Shown here: positions 17,315 through 26,029 of the stretch, piece by piece
Position numbering within the stretch: position 1 is the first letter of the stretch
How the letters are laid out: the number at the start of each line of letters is the position of its first letter
NCBI RefSeq assembly: GCF_000186345.1
Contig: NC_014962.1
Location: 2,108,001 to 2,172,000, forward strand
Reading direction: 5' to 3'
From: Isosphaera pallida ATCC 43644
GTDB taxonomy: Bacteria; Planctomycetota; Planctomycetia; Isosphaerales; Isosphaeraceae
DNA length: 64,000 nucleotides
The notes under the pieces: generated by a model
What the model was told of the DNA's origin: nothing
Database searches by the model: none
The model's input: only the letters and a program-made list of their open reading frames with translations
Made by a program: the position numbers and the translations under genes

Positions 17315-18427
17315 ATGCTTGCTCTGCATTTCCGCCGCCTTAGTCGCTCCGCGCCTGTTTGGGTTCCGGCGCTGGTCGTGCTGCTGACCTTGCTCCCGGC
17401 CCGCTCGGGTTTTTCACCGTTCGGCGCGGCCGCCCATGCTCAACCCCCCGCTCCGCCCGCCGCGGCGGCTCAACCCCCCGCCGATCCCAAAGCTGACCAA
17501 CCCCTCGCCGTCGTCAACGCCACCCCAATCACCCGCCGCGATGTTCAACGGATCATGGCCCAAATCGAGTTGGCCCCCGGCGCGGAGATTCAAGACGCCT
17601 ACAACATGGCGGTCGAAATGCTGGTCAACACCGAACTGTTGTTCCAGTTCCTCAATAGGCAGGGGATCACCGTCACCAAAAAGGACCTTGACGACGAACT
17701 CGCCCGGCTCAGCGAGTCGCTCAAGGCCCAGAACCTCACCCTGGAACAAGCTCTCGCCGCCAACGGCGCGACCATGCAGGAACTTCAGAAGGATCTCACC
17801 CGCGCTAAGCTTTGGGAGAAATACGTCACCCGGGTTGCGACCGAGGAGCGTCTGAAAAAGTATGTCGCCGACAACCAAGACTTATTCAACGGCGTTAAGG
17901 TGACGGCGCGTCACATCCTGCTGAAAGTTCCCGAGGGGGCTTCCGAAGAGGTCAAGGCCTCGATCAAGGCTAAACTGTTGGCGATCAAAGCCGAGATCGA
18001 GTCAGGCAAGATCGAGTTCGCCGAAGCGGCTGATAAGTACTCCGAGGACGACGGCAACAAGCAGCAACCTTCTGGCGGTTTCCTAGGGGAATTTTATCGT
18101 CGCGGCCAACTGATCGAGGAGTTTGCCGAAGCCGCGTTCAAGTGTAAACCAGGGGTGATCTCCGACCCGGTTGAAACCGAGTTCGGCTACCATCTCATCC
18201 TGGTCACCAACCGAGACGAAGGCCAGCCGTTCGATTTTGAGAAGGGCCGCGACATCGCCTTTCAACAGTTCGAGAGCGAACTGCGCGAGGAAGTCATCCT
18301 CGCCGAGAAAGCCAAGGCCAAGATTGAAAAGCAGCCAATGCCAAGCGACCTTGTGCCCCCCGCGACCAGCCCCGAGACAGCTCCCTCCCCCACTCCCGCC
18401 TCGGCCACGCCGGCTTCCGGTTCATAA
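17315..18427 (+). CDS. Exported peptidyl-prolyl isomerase, SurA/PpiC type
   Basis: 370 residues from ATG 17315, with GGGAGGTG upstream. The signal peptide ends near AAAHAQ (about residue 43). A SurA-like N-terminal helical domain follows (VVNATPITRRDVQRI to about residue 185). The parvulin domain runs from ARHILLKVPEG through GGFLGEFYRRGQLIEEF to EFGYHLILV. A Pro/Ala-rich tail ends the protein. It should catalyse proline isomerisation or chaperone exported proteins in the periplasm. The same layout is seen in PrsA and SurA foldases. Confidence 0.92.
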   Translation: MLALHFRRLSRSAPVWVPALVVLLTLLPARSGFSPFGAAAHAQPPAPPAAAAQPPADPKADQPLAVVNATPITRRDVQRIMAQIELAPGAEIQDAYNMAVEMLVNTELLFQFLNRQGITVTKKDLDDELARLSESLKAQNLTLEQALAANGATMQELQKDLTRAKLWEKYVTRVATEERLKKYVADNQDLFNGVKVTARHILLKVPEGASEEVKASIKAKLLAIKAEIESGKIEFAEAADKYSEDDGNKQQPSGGFLGEFYRRGQLIEEFAEAAFKCKPGVISDPVETEFGYHLILVTNRDEGQPFDFEKGRDIAFQQFESELREEVILAEKAKAKIEKQPMPSDLVPPATSPETAPSPTPASATPASGS

Positions 18428-18624
18428 GTCGTTCCCACGGGCAGAGACCCGCTCGCGTCCACTCAGACGTTGACATTGAACGCGTTTCTCACGCCGTTGC
18501 TCTTCTCTTCTCACTCAAACTCCCTCGCGTTGTGAAGCCCGGGGTCTCCGAACATGGACCAGCTGGCGAAGCGAGGGAGCATTTTCCGCCACGCGGTCCG
18601 TTTCACCACCCCGATCCGTGGATC

Positions 18625-19377
18625 ATGCCCCTCGAACCCGCCGCCTCACCACCGCCTCAACGCGGGCCTTGGCCCGATCAGCCCCTTGACATTCTGGTGG
18701 TCGGCACCCATCCCGACGACGCCGAAATCGGTCTGGGGGGATCGATCGCCCGCTGGATCGCTCAACAATACCGGGTGGGCATCCTCGATCTCACCAGCGG
18801 CGAGCCGACCCCATTAGGTACCCCAGAACGCCGCCGCGCAGAAACTCAAAAGGCCAACCACGCCCTAGGAAACCCCTGGCGAATCAACCTCGGCCTCCCC
18901 AACCGCAACCTGGAACCCACGCTGATCCATCGTCGCGTTGTCGCCGAAGCCCTTCGACGCGCCCGCCCGCGAATCGTGTTCGCTCCCTTCGAGCGCGACG
19001 CCCACCCCGACCACGTCGCCGCCTCCCTGCTGGTCCAGGCGGCCCGTTTCTGGGCCAAGCTCACGAAGTCCGACCTCGACGGCGAGCCTCTGCCGCCACC
19101 CCGGCTGCTCTTCTACTTCTCCCTCCACCTCCGCGCTCCCGAACCAGCCCAGCTGGCCCTCGACATCTCGTCCCACCTCGACGTCAAACTCCAAGCCCTC
19201 CAAGCCTATCGCTCGCAATTGGTGGACAATCAACCCCACGGTCAACCCACCGTCATCGAACGAGTCCTCACCCGCGACCGCTACTGGGGACACCTTATCG
19301 GTGTCCACGCCGCCGAACCAATCGCCTCCGCCGAACTCCTCGGCCTCGCCTCGCTCCACGACTTGACCCTCTCCTAA
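18625..19377 (+). CDS. PIG-L-family deacetylase, BshB1-like
   Basis: 250 residues from ATG 18625; a GTG at 18532 is an alternative start. The zinc motif HPDD in VVGTHPDDAEIGLGGSI, the ITSGEPTPLG-like DLTSGEPTPLGTPERR, and HPDH in FERDAHPDHVAAS match the BshB1 branch, which deacetylates GlcNAc-malate in bacillithiol synthesis. LQAYRSQL near the C-terminus is also family-typical. BshA and BshC are not in this window, so a different GlcNAc-type substrate cannot be excluded. Confidence 0.85.
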   Translation: MPLEPAASPPPQRGPWPDQPLDILVVGTHPDDAEIGLGGSIARWIAQQYRVGILDLTSGEPTPLGTPERRRAETQKANHALGNPWRINLGLPNRNLEPTLIHRRVVAEALRRARPRIVFAPFERDAHPDHVAASLLVQAARFWAKLTKSDLDGEPLPPPRLLFYFSLHLRAPEPAQLALDISSHLDVKLQALQAYRSQLVDNQPHGQPTVIERVLTRDRYWGHLIGVHAAEPIASAELLGLASLHDLTLS

Positions 19378-19465
19378 ACCACCACCACAACTGGTTCTAA
19401 TCAATCGCAACTCATTCCCCGATGATGCTTAACGAAAAGCGTAACAGAAACCTGGAAAATTTTTC

Positions 19466-19494
19466 TTGACGAACCAGGTCAACTCACGCATAAT
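19466..19494 (+). promoter_or_regulatory. Sigma-70-like promoter
   Basis: TTGACG at 19466-19471 and CATAAT at 19489-19494 are separated by exactly 17 bp. This is one of the two best promoter matches noticed in the window. Transcription would begin near 19501, just ahead of the small ORF at 19527. Confidence 0.6.
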
Positions 19495-19526
19495 CCATAC
19501 GGAAATGCAAGGCGACACGACATTGG

Positions 19527-20005
19527 ATGGTTGCCTTGACATTGAGTGTCACCGTTGGTTTCCACGGCCTCTTCTCTGTTCCGGCCTCGGTGGTTTGGTC
19601 TTCGGGCCAAGCCATCGAGGTTTTTTTCGATCTGATGACAACCAGTCAGATCGTTTCAATCGTGGATCGCCAGTTGGAGAAAAGCAACACGCTCCTCATT
19701 GACCCCTTGGTCTCGACCGAGCCGGGTCGTATGGCTGACTCGATTGCCCGGGGCTTAGACCCTCGACTTGAAGGATTGCCCGGGGCTTAGACCCTCGACT
19801 TGAAGAGCGACTCCAGCGGGGTCGGGGAAACACGGGGAAGAGAGAAAACGAGTCACTTCCGCAAGAGCAATCCTTGCTGGAAATAACCCATTTGATTGTC
19901 GATCCAGCCGAGCCTGACCAAAACCCAACGGACCTTCCGCTAACTCACCACCACTGGTCGGTCACCACTGCGTCCAAACCCGACGCAAACGCCACCAGTG
20001 CGTAA
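19527..20005 (+). pseudogene. Small exported-protein ORF broken by a 32-bp tandem duplication
   Basis: From ATG 19527 the frame reads an N-terminal hydrophobic stretch (MVALTLSVTVGFHGLF) and stops after 87 codons inside the second copy of a 32-bp repeat. Because 32 is not a multiple of 3, removing one copy restores an open frame that runs a further 66 codons to a TAA at 20003-20005, giving about 148 residues. A good promoter lies directly upstream. I do not recognise the protein. The downstream frame could be open by chance (roughly one in ten at this base composition), so the call is tentative. Confidence 0.45.
19742..19805. repeat. Perfect 32-bp tandem duplication
   Basis: Positions 19742-19773 and 19774-19805 are identical. 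The repeat starts GATTGCCCGGGG and ends CGACTTGAAG. It shifts the reading frame of the ORF at 19527. Perfect identity suggests a recent slippage event, or a switch that can reverse. Confidence 0.95.
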
Positions 20006-20088
20006 ACGGGCCGAGCGAGGTAACAAACCACGCCTCCAGATTAGGATGAGGGAAGGAGAGATTGGTATATTGCAGATTGGAAACAAGT

Positions 20089-20922
20089 TCACTTATCGTC
20101 GATTTTGAGACCGGAGAGGAAATCCGCGACCGCGTCGTCCACATCGGTGCCTGAAGATTCGGGTTCGGCGGGAGTGGGCGGGGGTGGTGGTTGAGCTGCG
20201 GGGGATGCCTCATTCGAGGCGCGAGGAGAAGCGGGACGTTGTTCGGGGAGCGTGGTGGTTCGGGCGGTGTCGTTGATCTCGCCCAGCCCCAAATCCAGCA
20301 CGAACTCGTCCTCGTCGGCGGATTTCGCGGCGGCCGGGGGCGTGGGCGCGGCGGCTGGTTCGGGAATCAACTTCGACGGTCTTGAGGTGGTGGGAGCCGG
20401 CGCGGCTTGGGCTGGCGTTTTTTCAGCGGGCGTGTCGTCGAAAAGCATGTCGAAGGCATCGTCCTCGGCACTCTTGGCGGAGGCGGGGGCGGATTCGGGT
20501 GAGACGGCCGAAACGGGGACAGGAGCCGGCGCGGCTGGAGACGGGACGGGAGCGGCCATCCCAGGCGCGGTATCGCCCGGACCGGCCTTGGCCGGAGAAG
20601 CGGCCGGGGCGGCGGATGTCGAGGTGTCCGCCATCACGGCGACCTGAAACACTAAGGGCCCGATCACGAGCGTGTCGCCGGGACTCAGCATGGTTGGCGC
20701 TTGGATTCTGAGTCCATTGACAAAAGTTCCATTACTACTTTTCAAATCAATCACATAAAGATGACCGCCCTTGACGATCAATTGGCAATGTTGTCGGGAG
20801 ACTTCGGAAGAGACGATGCGGATCTGGCAATCCTCGCGACGGCCGATGAAGGTCACATCCTCTCGAATCGGCAGGGGGCGGGGGGCACCCGGTCCCTTGA
20901 TCATAATCAGTTTGAACGACAT
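20089..20922 (-). CDS. FHA-domain protein with Ala/Pro-rich tail
   Basis: 277 residues from ATG 20922. The N-terminal 100 residues form an FHA phosphothreonine-binding domain with the usual FIGRREDCQIRI, SSEVSRQHCQL and DLKSSNGTFVNGLRI motifs. The middle is a long Ala/Pro/Ser linker. A short acidic motif follows (DEDEFVLDLGLGEIND), and the C-terminal TDVDDAVADFLSGLKID may be a docking helix. It probably scaffolds Ser/Thr-kinase signalling, which is abundant in planctomycetes. No kinase gene is adjacent. Confidence 0.92.
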   Translation of the reverse strand: MSFKLIMIKGPGAPRPLPIREDVTFIGRREDCQIRIVSSEVSRQHCQLIVKGGHLYVIDLKSSNGTFVNGLRIQAPTMLSPGDTLVIGPLVFQVAVMADTSTSAAPAASPAKAGPGDTAPGMAAPVPSPAAPAPVPVSAVSPESAPASAKSAEDDAFDMLFDDTPAEKTPAQAAPAPTTSRPSKLIPEPAAAPTPPAAAKSADEDEFVLDLGLGEINDTARTTTLPEQRPASPRASNEASPAAQPPPPPTPAEPESSGTDVDDAVADFLSGLKIDDK

Positions 20923-21294
20923 GGTCTTCGCGTCCCTCGCCCTAGGTTGGTTCGCCTCGTCCGACCCCTCTGCGTCCCAACCACCTGCCCAACGAACCGA
21001 CAAGACAAGAGGAATCACAGGTCGGATCGCCTTATTCGACGGTCCGAAGAGACTCCGACCACCGTGAGGGAAGTCGCGGCGAACCCGACCGCACCCCAGT
21101 TGAAACTATCCGAGATGATCGTCGAATGCAACTCAGCGACCCCAATGAAACGTCTTGGGTGAAACGATCGCGCGGGGATTCCCGGACGCGCGCCTCGTCG
21201 TTGGAGGTTCAGGTGGTTACACTCAAGTCGCTCCGCTTTGACTCGTTGCCGCGCCAAGTCGGGCAGGATTTAGAATGAGGGAGACCCTGCGACA
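20923..21294. other. Divergent region between the FHA gene and queF
   Basis: 372 bp without a supported gene. I looked for a preQ1 riboswitch before queF and found no convincing pseudoknot signature by eye. Confidence 0.4.
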
Positions 21295-21648
21295 ATGTCC
21301 GCTTCACTTTTGGAAACCTTTCCCAACCAGTTCCCCAACCGCGAGTACGAGGTCGAAATTACCTGCCCGGAGTTCACGGCGGTTTGTCCCAAAACCGGTC
21401 AGCCCGACTTTGGCACCATCATCATCCGCTATGTCCCCGGCGATAAGGTTCTGGAACTGAAAAGTCTCAAGCTTTACCTGTTCTCCTACCGTGATCGGGG
21501 GATTTTCTACGAACATTCAATCAACACGATCCTGGACGATCTGGTTCGGGTGGTTCAGCCACGTCGTATGACCGTTGTGGGCGATTTCCGCCCTCGCGGG
21601 GGCATCACCTCCAAAATCACCGCCCAGCACCAGGCTCAGGCTGGTTGA
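21295..21648 (+). CDS. queF: NADPH-dependent 7-cyano-7-deazaguanine reductase
   Basis: QueF reduces preQ0 to preQ1 in queuosine biosynthesis. The 117-residue length is that of the single-domain (type I) enzyme. The catalytic cysteine lies in ITCPEFTAVCPKTGQPDF, the substrate and NADPH segment LELKSLKLYLFSYRDRG follows, and FYEHSINTI completes the family signature. A GAGGGAG lies eleven bases before the ATG. The other preQ0 genes are not nearby. Confidence 0.96.
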   Translation: MSASLLETFPNQFPNREYEVEITCPEFTAVCPKTGQPDFGTIIIRYVPGDKVLELKSLKLYLFSYRDRGIFYEHSINTILDDLVRVVQPRRMTVVGDFRPRGGITSKITAQHQAQAG

Positions 21649-21766
21649 TCGTCGTGGGCGCTTCGCCGCTGCTGGCCGGCCCCAACCCCCTAGAAGGCTA
21701 CGGCGTCACGCCGCTCCACTTTGCTTTTGTGTTGTCCCCCAAAACAAACCTGGAATCGAATCCGCC

Positions 21767-22648
21767 ATGCGCTTCGATGCTGCCAACCCACTTCCACCAC
21801 CGGACTTGGTGACCCTGACCACTGACTTCGGCCTGGTCGGTTCGTATGTTGGCGAACTCAAAGGGGCGATCCTCAGTCGGTCGCGGCGGGCGGTGCTGGT
21901 GGATGTCTGTCACACGGTGGATCCCCAGGACATTCGCCAAGGGGCGTGGATTCTCGAGTCAGCGGCCCGCGCCTTTGGTTCCGGCGTGGTTCATCTGGCG
22001 GTGGTGGATCCCGGCGTGGGCACCACGCGCAAGGTCGTGGCCCTTCGCCCACGCAGCCGCTCGGTCTGGTTGGTGGGTCCCGACAATGGCCTGCTCATTC
22101 CCGCCCTCGATGCCCTCGGTGGCTGTGCCGAGGCCTGGACCGTTGAACCTCACGCCCCCGCGATTCGCGCCGGCTCGGTCGATCCAACCTTCCACGGCCG
22201 CGATCTCATGGCCCCGGCGGTGGCCCACCTCGTGGAAGGCGGCCCCGCCGAAGCCCTGGGACCCCGCCACGACCCCGACCAACTGGTCAGGGCCGATCAT
22301 TGGGAAGCCCAGTTCGTCGAACATCCCCGTCCCAGCTTCCGTGCGGAAATCGCCGTCATCGATCGCTTCGGCAACCTCACCCTCAACCTTCGCGCCGCCC
22401 GCCTTGTCGAACGTCTCGGACCACGCTACCACCCCCGCGCCGTTCGCGTCGTCCTGGACGCGCCGGCTTGCGGCGGACCAGTCGAGGTTGTCGGTCTCAA
22501 CCGCACCTACGGCGATCACGCTCCCGACGCGCTGATCGCGCTGACCGGCTCGTCCGGCCGTCTGGAACTGGCCGTCGTCAACGGCTCGGCGGCCCGACGT
22601 CTGGGGGTCCAGGTCGGTCATCCTGTTCAAGTCGATTTGGTTGAGTAG
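21767..22648 (+). CDS. SAM hydrolase / SAM hydroxide adenosyltransferase (DUF62)
   Basis: The 293-residue protein from ATG 21767 hydrolyses S-adenosylmethionine to adenosine and methionine in characterised homologues. Motifs in order are TLTTDFGLVGSYVGELKG, VVDPGVGT, GPDNGLL, TFHGRDLMAP and IDRFGNLTLN, the last lying in the C-terminal beta-barrel. It follows queF by about 120 bp and may share its transcript. Its physiological role is unclear in most bacteria. Confidence 0.93.
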   Translation: MRFDAANPLPPPDLVTLTTDFGLVGSYVGELKGAILSRSRRAVLVDVCHTVDPQDIRQGAWILESAARAFGSGVVHLAVVDPGVGTTRKVVALRPRSRSVWLVGPDNGLLIPALDALGGCAEAWTVEPHAPAIRAGSVDPTFHGRDLMAPAVAHLVEGGPAEALGPRHDPDQLVRADHWEAQFVEHPRPSFRAEIAVIDRFGNLTLNLRAARLVERLGPRYHPRAVRVVLDAPACGGPVEVVGLNRTYGDHAPDALIALTGSSGRLELAVVNGSAARRLGVQVGHPVQVDLVE

Positions 22649-22734
22649 CTCAGGGGGTTGGGTTGGTCCCCGCGTTGGGTTCAACCGCGCGAACCGTTCG
22701 TCCGGTCGCACGCTCTTTCCGGTCAGGCGGACGC

Positions 22735-22762
22735 TTGACAGTCGCCCCCCTCGACTGATAAA
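22735..22762 (+). promoter_or_regulatory. Promoter for tRNA-Phe
   Basis: TTGACA at 22735-22740 and GATAAA at 22757-22762 are separated by 16 bp. The -35 box is a perfect consensus. The tRNA begins 24 bp after the -10 box. Confidence 0.6.
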
Positions 22763-22785
22763 GTTCGTTCATTGACCACACGTCA

Positions 22786-22858
22786 GGGCAGATAGCTCAG
22801 CTGGTAGAGCACAGGACTGAAAATCCTGGTGTCGCCGGTTCGATCCCGGCTCTGCCCA
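22786..22858 (+). tRNA. tRNA-Phe (anticodon GAA)
   Basis: A 73-nt cloverleaf. The acceptor arm GGGCAGA pairs with TCTGCCC, the D arm is GCTC/GAGC, and the anticodon stem CAGGA/TCCTG holds loop CTGAAAA with GAA at its centre. The T arm is GCCGG/CCGGC with loop TTCGATC. The discriminator base is A and the CCA end is not encoded. Confidence 0.97.
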
Positions 22859-22910
22859 CTTGTCAAAAGTCTCGACTCTCCGCCCCGCTGGAGACCTCGT
22901 CTCTCATGCA

Positions 22911-22970
22911 TGGCGGACAGCTCAGCTGGGAAAGCGTCGGCTGTTGCCAATTCGATCCCAGCTCCACCCA
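22911..22970 (+). pseudogene. Truncated tRNA-like relic
   Basis: 52 bp after tRNA-Phe, the sequence again shows a D-arm-like GCTCAGCTGGGAAAGC, a T-loop-like TTCGATCCCAGC and a 3' end CCACCCA. The anticodon arm is missing or collapsed and the acceptor arms do not pair. It is only about 60 nt long, so it should not make a working tRNA. Confidence 0.6.
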
Positions 22971-23304
22971 CTGATCAGCATTCCTTTTGGAACACAGATC
23001 AACGTCAGTGGGTCGCGCTTCTCCGAATGATCAAGGTGAGGCAACACGAGCTCTTGGTTCTCTCCGCAGATCGCGTTCTCGATTCTTAGAACCTCGCCGC
23101 GATCTCACCCAACTGTATCCTATCATGATTAGAATCGATCAAATTGTCAGCGTAGGATGGCGGACCAAGCGGTAACGATCTCAAGAGGTCGCAACTCGAT
23201 TCACCTTGACCACCCGGAATGCGGATTTCCCGCCGCGACTCGCCGGAGGCGACGAGTCGGGCGGGGTGGTGAGAGCCGAGATGAACCAGGGGTCTAGAAA
23301 TGGA
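22971..23304. other. Intergenic gap after the tRNA relic
   Basis: 334 bp with no supported gene, terminator or repeat. Base composition is locally less GC-rich around 23020-23170. Confidence 0.4.
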
Positions 23305-23961
23305 TCAATAGGGGTTCTGAACCGGTGCGTTCAAGGTATTCTCGACCGGCGGGCGGGTCACGTTCTCGGGACCGGCGACGCGACGTAGGAAGTCCTTATC
23401 GATGTAGATCACTTCAACCTTGTGATCAACGTGGTTGAAGGGGATCGGATAGTCCGACCAGTACAGGGCGTCGTAGTAGACGGTACACTTGTAGTGGCAG
23501 GAAACCTTCTGGCAGGGACCGGCCAGAGGATAAATCTTGGGGGGATCGATCTGCTCGCCGATCTTTTCGATCAGGATGCGGACGTTGTTGTATTGGACCT
23601 CGTAGAGTCCCGAGATACCGTGGCGAATCTTGGGAACGCGATCCCACACCTCTTTCTCGCTGGGAGGATCGAGGCAAAGCGGCGCGGTGGAGTTGGGCGG
23701 GATCGGGTCGAGGATCGGCACCCGATCGTCGAACTCCTCGCGTTGAATATCGTCTTCGAGTTGCTGTTGCACCGAGGCGAAGATCGGGTAGGGGAAGCCC
23801 CAGCCCGAGGGGTGCAGCGGCGAGATGCTTCGGCCCCAATACGGCAGGGCACAGCCCGTGGTCCCCATCGAGAAGACCGCGAGCAATCCGACGGCCGCCA
23901 GGGCGTGGACCCAGCGCTTGGGCGAAGCGAACGGGCCCCGGTCGAGCGCGGTTCGAGACAT
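23305..23961 (-). CDS. Probable envelope lipoprotein of unknown function
   Basis: 218 residues from ATG 23961, preceded by a strong AGGAGGGG. The N-terminal hydrophobic stretch ALAAVGLLAVFSMGTTGC ends in a possible lipobox (TTGC). The mature part has a conserved-looking CHYKCTVYYDALYWSDYPIPF segment of about 21 residues (cysteines four apart) and no enzyme motif. It is likely a planctomycete-restricted envelope protein; the function is unknown. Confidence 0.75.
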   Translation of the reverse strand: MSRTALDRGPFASPKRWVHALAAVGLLAVFSMGTTGCALPYWGRSISPLHPSGWGFPYPIFASVQQQLEDDIQREEFDDRVPILDPIPPNSTAPLCLDPPSEKEVWDRVPKIRHGISGLYEVQYNNVRILIEKIGEQIDPPKIYPLAGPCQKVSCHYKCTVYYDALYWSDYPIPFNHVDHKVEVIYIDKDFLRRVAGPENVTRPPVENTLNAPVQNPY

Positions 23962-24412
23962 GGATACTCCCCTCCTGGGAAAAACGCCGGTCGGACGGCG
24001 CGCGGATCCTGACGAAATGACCGGGGTTGGAGATTGAGGAGTTCGACGCAGCGTCGGCCTGATCGAAGCGACCCGCCACCACGCAACTCCACCCACCCGC
24101 CCGGTCTCGCGGACGCGGGGACCGGTTCCAACTCGGTTCGCTCGGTTCGACCGTCCCACGGGCCGGCGAACCTGTCCTTGCTGGTCGAGGTCGTGGACCG
24201 ACCCACCCACCGAGTCGCTCGCGGGCGTCGAATCCGATGACTCACCGCCGCGGCTCCGCGGCCGTGTCGCCCGATTCCATCGGGCGAGGGGTTCGACTAA
24301 ACGACCCGATTGGGTTTGTTGCTTTTGGTATCGAACCGAAGCGGGCGGAAACTGAGGAATTTCCCCAACGAGCGGTCTTGACGGAGTTCCTCGGGTTACT
24401 CATCTCACGGAT
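23962..24412. other. Intergenic gap holding two strong inverted repeats
   Basis: 451 bp between the glycosyltransferase stop and the lipoprotein start (both minus strand). No gene is supported. Two perfect inverted repeats lie at 24247-24262 and 24267-24287, listed separately. Confidence 0.45.
24247..24287 (-). promoter_or_regulatory. Twin inverted repeats, terminator or operator
   Basis: GCCGCGGCTCCGCGGC (24247-24262) has 7-bp arms. The second repeat (24267-24287) has perfect 9-bp arms around TCC and contains CGATTCCATCG, the reverse complement of the motif repeated before 7994. The pair lies about 125 bp past the glycosyltransferase stop, so it could be its terminator or an operator for the lipoprotein gene. 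Confidence 0.45.
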
Positions 24413-25672
24413 TCAACCCCTCCAACCCACCAAGGTCCGTCGCTTCGATCGACCGGAAGCCAGCTGGTCCATCAGCCGAAATTCCGCCTCCACCGCCTCG
24501 ACCGTCGCATGGGGAGAACACCGCGTTTCGAGCAGACGACGGCCAGCTCGGGCCCGCGAGGCGGCGAGGGTCGGGTCGTCCAAAAGCTCCACAATCCGAT
24601 CGACCAACGCCGCGTCATCATCGTTTTCTGCCAACCCAACCTCCACCCCGTCCGAAGCTCCCAACCCTTCGATCCCCTCGGAGTTGGTGACAACCGGAAT
24701 CCCCATCGCCAACGCCTCCTGAATCTTGACCTTCATGCCGGTCCCGACCGGTGGGGCGTACACCAGCACGTCGAGCCGGGCGAATTCGGGACGGGGATCC
24801 GGCACATTCTCGACAATCTCCAACCCCGGACGATCCACCAGGTCGCTCAGCACCGAACGCGCTGACCAACCGACGATCCGTACCACTGTGCCTGGACGAC
24901 GCGCCTGCACCAACGGCCCCAACCGGGTCGCCAACCGCAACGCGGCGGCTCGGCTGGGCCACCAAAACAACGAGCCGATCATCCCAATCGTGGCGGGACG
25001 GTCCAACGAACGCCGACGATCCCCCTGCCACTCGTAACGACCCGGATCGATTCCCAAAGGAACCGTCGTAACCCGGGCCCCGGGATTGACGCGGCCCACC
25101 ACCTCCGCGAGACGGTCGCTGCAAACCCTCAGCCATCGGAACCGCTTCACCAGATTCTGTTCACTCCGCAGAATAGAACGTCTGATCAAGCGATCCTTCC
25201 AGGAACCCAACGGCGCGTTCTTCAGGTCGAGCCCATTCCAGGACAGGATTGAAAGAACCGTCCGCGCGGGGTTCCATCCCTCTAACCACCCCGTCCAGGT
25301 CGCTTCCAGATCGACAATGTCGGGTGGCTCGGTCATCAGATCGGCGAACTCGGCTCGCAACGCCGATCCAAAGCGATAGGCAACCGGACGCCGCCAGGTT
25401 CGCCAACGTGCGGCCAACCCGCGCCGCCGATCCGGCTCGAAGCACCGCAAATCCAGCCCAGATCCAGCGAACTCCGCTTGGGCTCGCTCGACCGTCGTTG
25501 GATCGCCGCCAGCAGCGAGCACCGTCAAACGATGGCCCCGCTCCACCAAACCCCGACACAACACCGAATACCATCGTGAAGCCGCGGACCCTAACGAAAA
25601 TGGCGGATCGTCCAGCACCATCACAATCCGCAACGACCTGCCCGCGTTCGGCATTTCCCCCCCCGTCCTCAT
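24413..25672 (-). CDS. Glycosyltransferase family 4 (GT-B fold)
   Basis: About 419 residues from ATG 25672; ATG 25654 is equally possible. It opens with LRIVMVLDDPPFSLGSAASRW, as in many GT4 enzymes, and has VTTVPLGIDPGRYE in the middle and the nucleotide-sugar binding region VYAPPVGTGMKVKIQEALAMG followed by VVTNSEGIEGL. It has the size and order of retaining GT-B enzymes that transfer a sugar from a nucleotide donor. The acceptor is unknown. It has no adjacent polysaccharide operon. Confidence 0.9.
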   Translation of the reverse strand: MRTGGEMPNAGRSLRIVMVLDDPPFSLGSAASRWYSVLCRGLVERGHRLTVLAAGGDPTTVERAQAEFAGSGLDLRCFEPDRRRGLAARWRTWRRPVAYRFGSALRAEFADLMTEPPDIVDLEATWTGWLEGWNPARTVLSILSWNGLDLKNAPLGSWKDRLIRRSILRSEQNLVKRFRWLRVCSDRLAEVVGRVNPGARVTTVPLGIDPGRYEWQGDRRRSLDRPATIGMIGSLFWWPSRAAALRLATRLGPLVQARRPGTVVRIVGWSARSVLSDLVDRPGLEIVENVPDPRPEFARLDVLVYAPPVGTGMKVKIQEALAMGIPVVTNSEGIEGLGASDGVEVGLAENDDDAALVDRIVELLDDPTLAASRARAGRRLLETRCSPHATVEAVEAEFRLMDQLASGRSKRRTLVGWRG

Positions 25673-26029
25673 GCTGAACAACCGCAGCGAACCCCCGCCC
25701 CCGGCAGGCACCCCGGGTTCAGTCACGTTCAACGGCAGGTCGCACGCCGCGGCCTGGAACCAATTTCCAACCCGCTGGTCAGAACCCTAGCCTCATCGTA
25801 TCATCAAATCTCCCGCGCGGCGGTGGCGACCTCTCGCTCCACCATCCTCCCCGCTGTTGTTCCAAGCCCCCGGGCCCATCGTGGAACCCCTTGAAAGCTC
25901 ATGCGTTGGGCCGTCTTGTTTCAACGTCAACCCAACAGGCTCGGAGTGGTTGGAATCGCCTGCCCCCGCCGTTGATTTGAAGAACTGATTCATTACCCCA
26001 TCACCCAAGAACCGCACGGAGTCCCACCT

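Noticed and set aside
16825-17343. 172-codon plus-strand open frame, and a 144-codon minus-strand frame over the same stretch
   Set aside because: Low complexity, no domain, no ribosome site, and it overlaps the prolyl isomerase start. Treated as non-coding.
19742-19805. Possible CRISPR array
   Set aside because: Only two adjacent copies without spacers.
20923-21294. preQ1 riboswitch before queF
   Set aside because: No C-rich loop plus A-rich tail pseudoknot signature seen by eye.
22911-22970. Second functional tRNA
   Set aside because: About 60 nt long, acceptor arms do not pair and the anticodon arm is missing.
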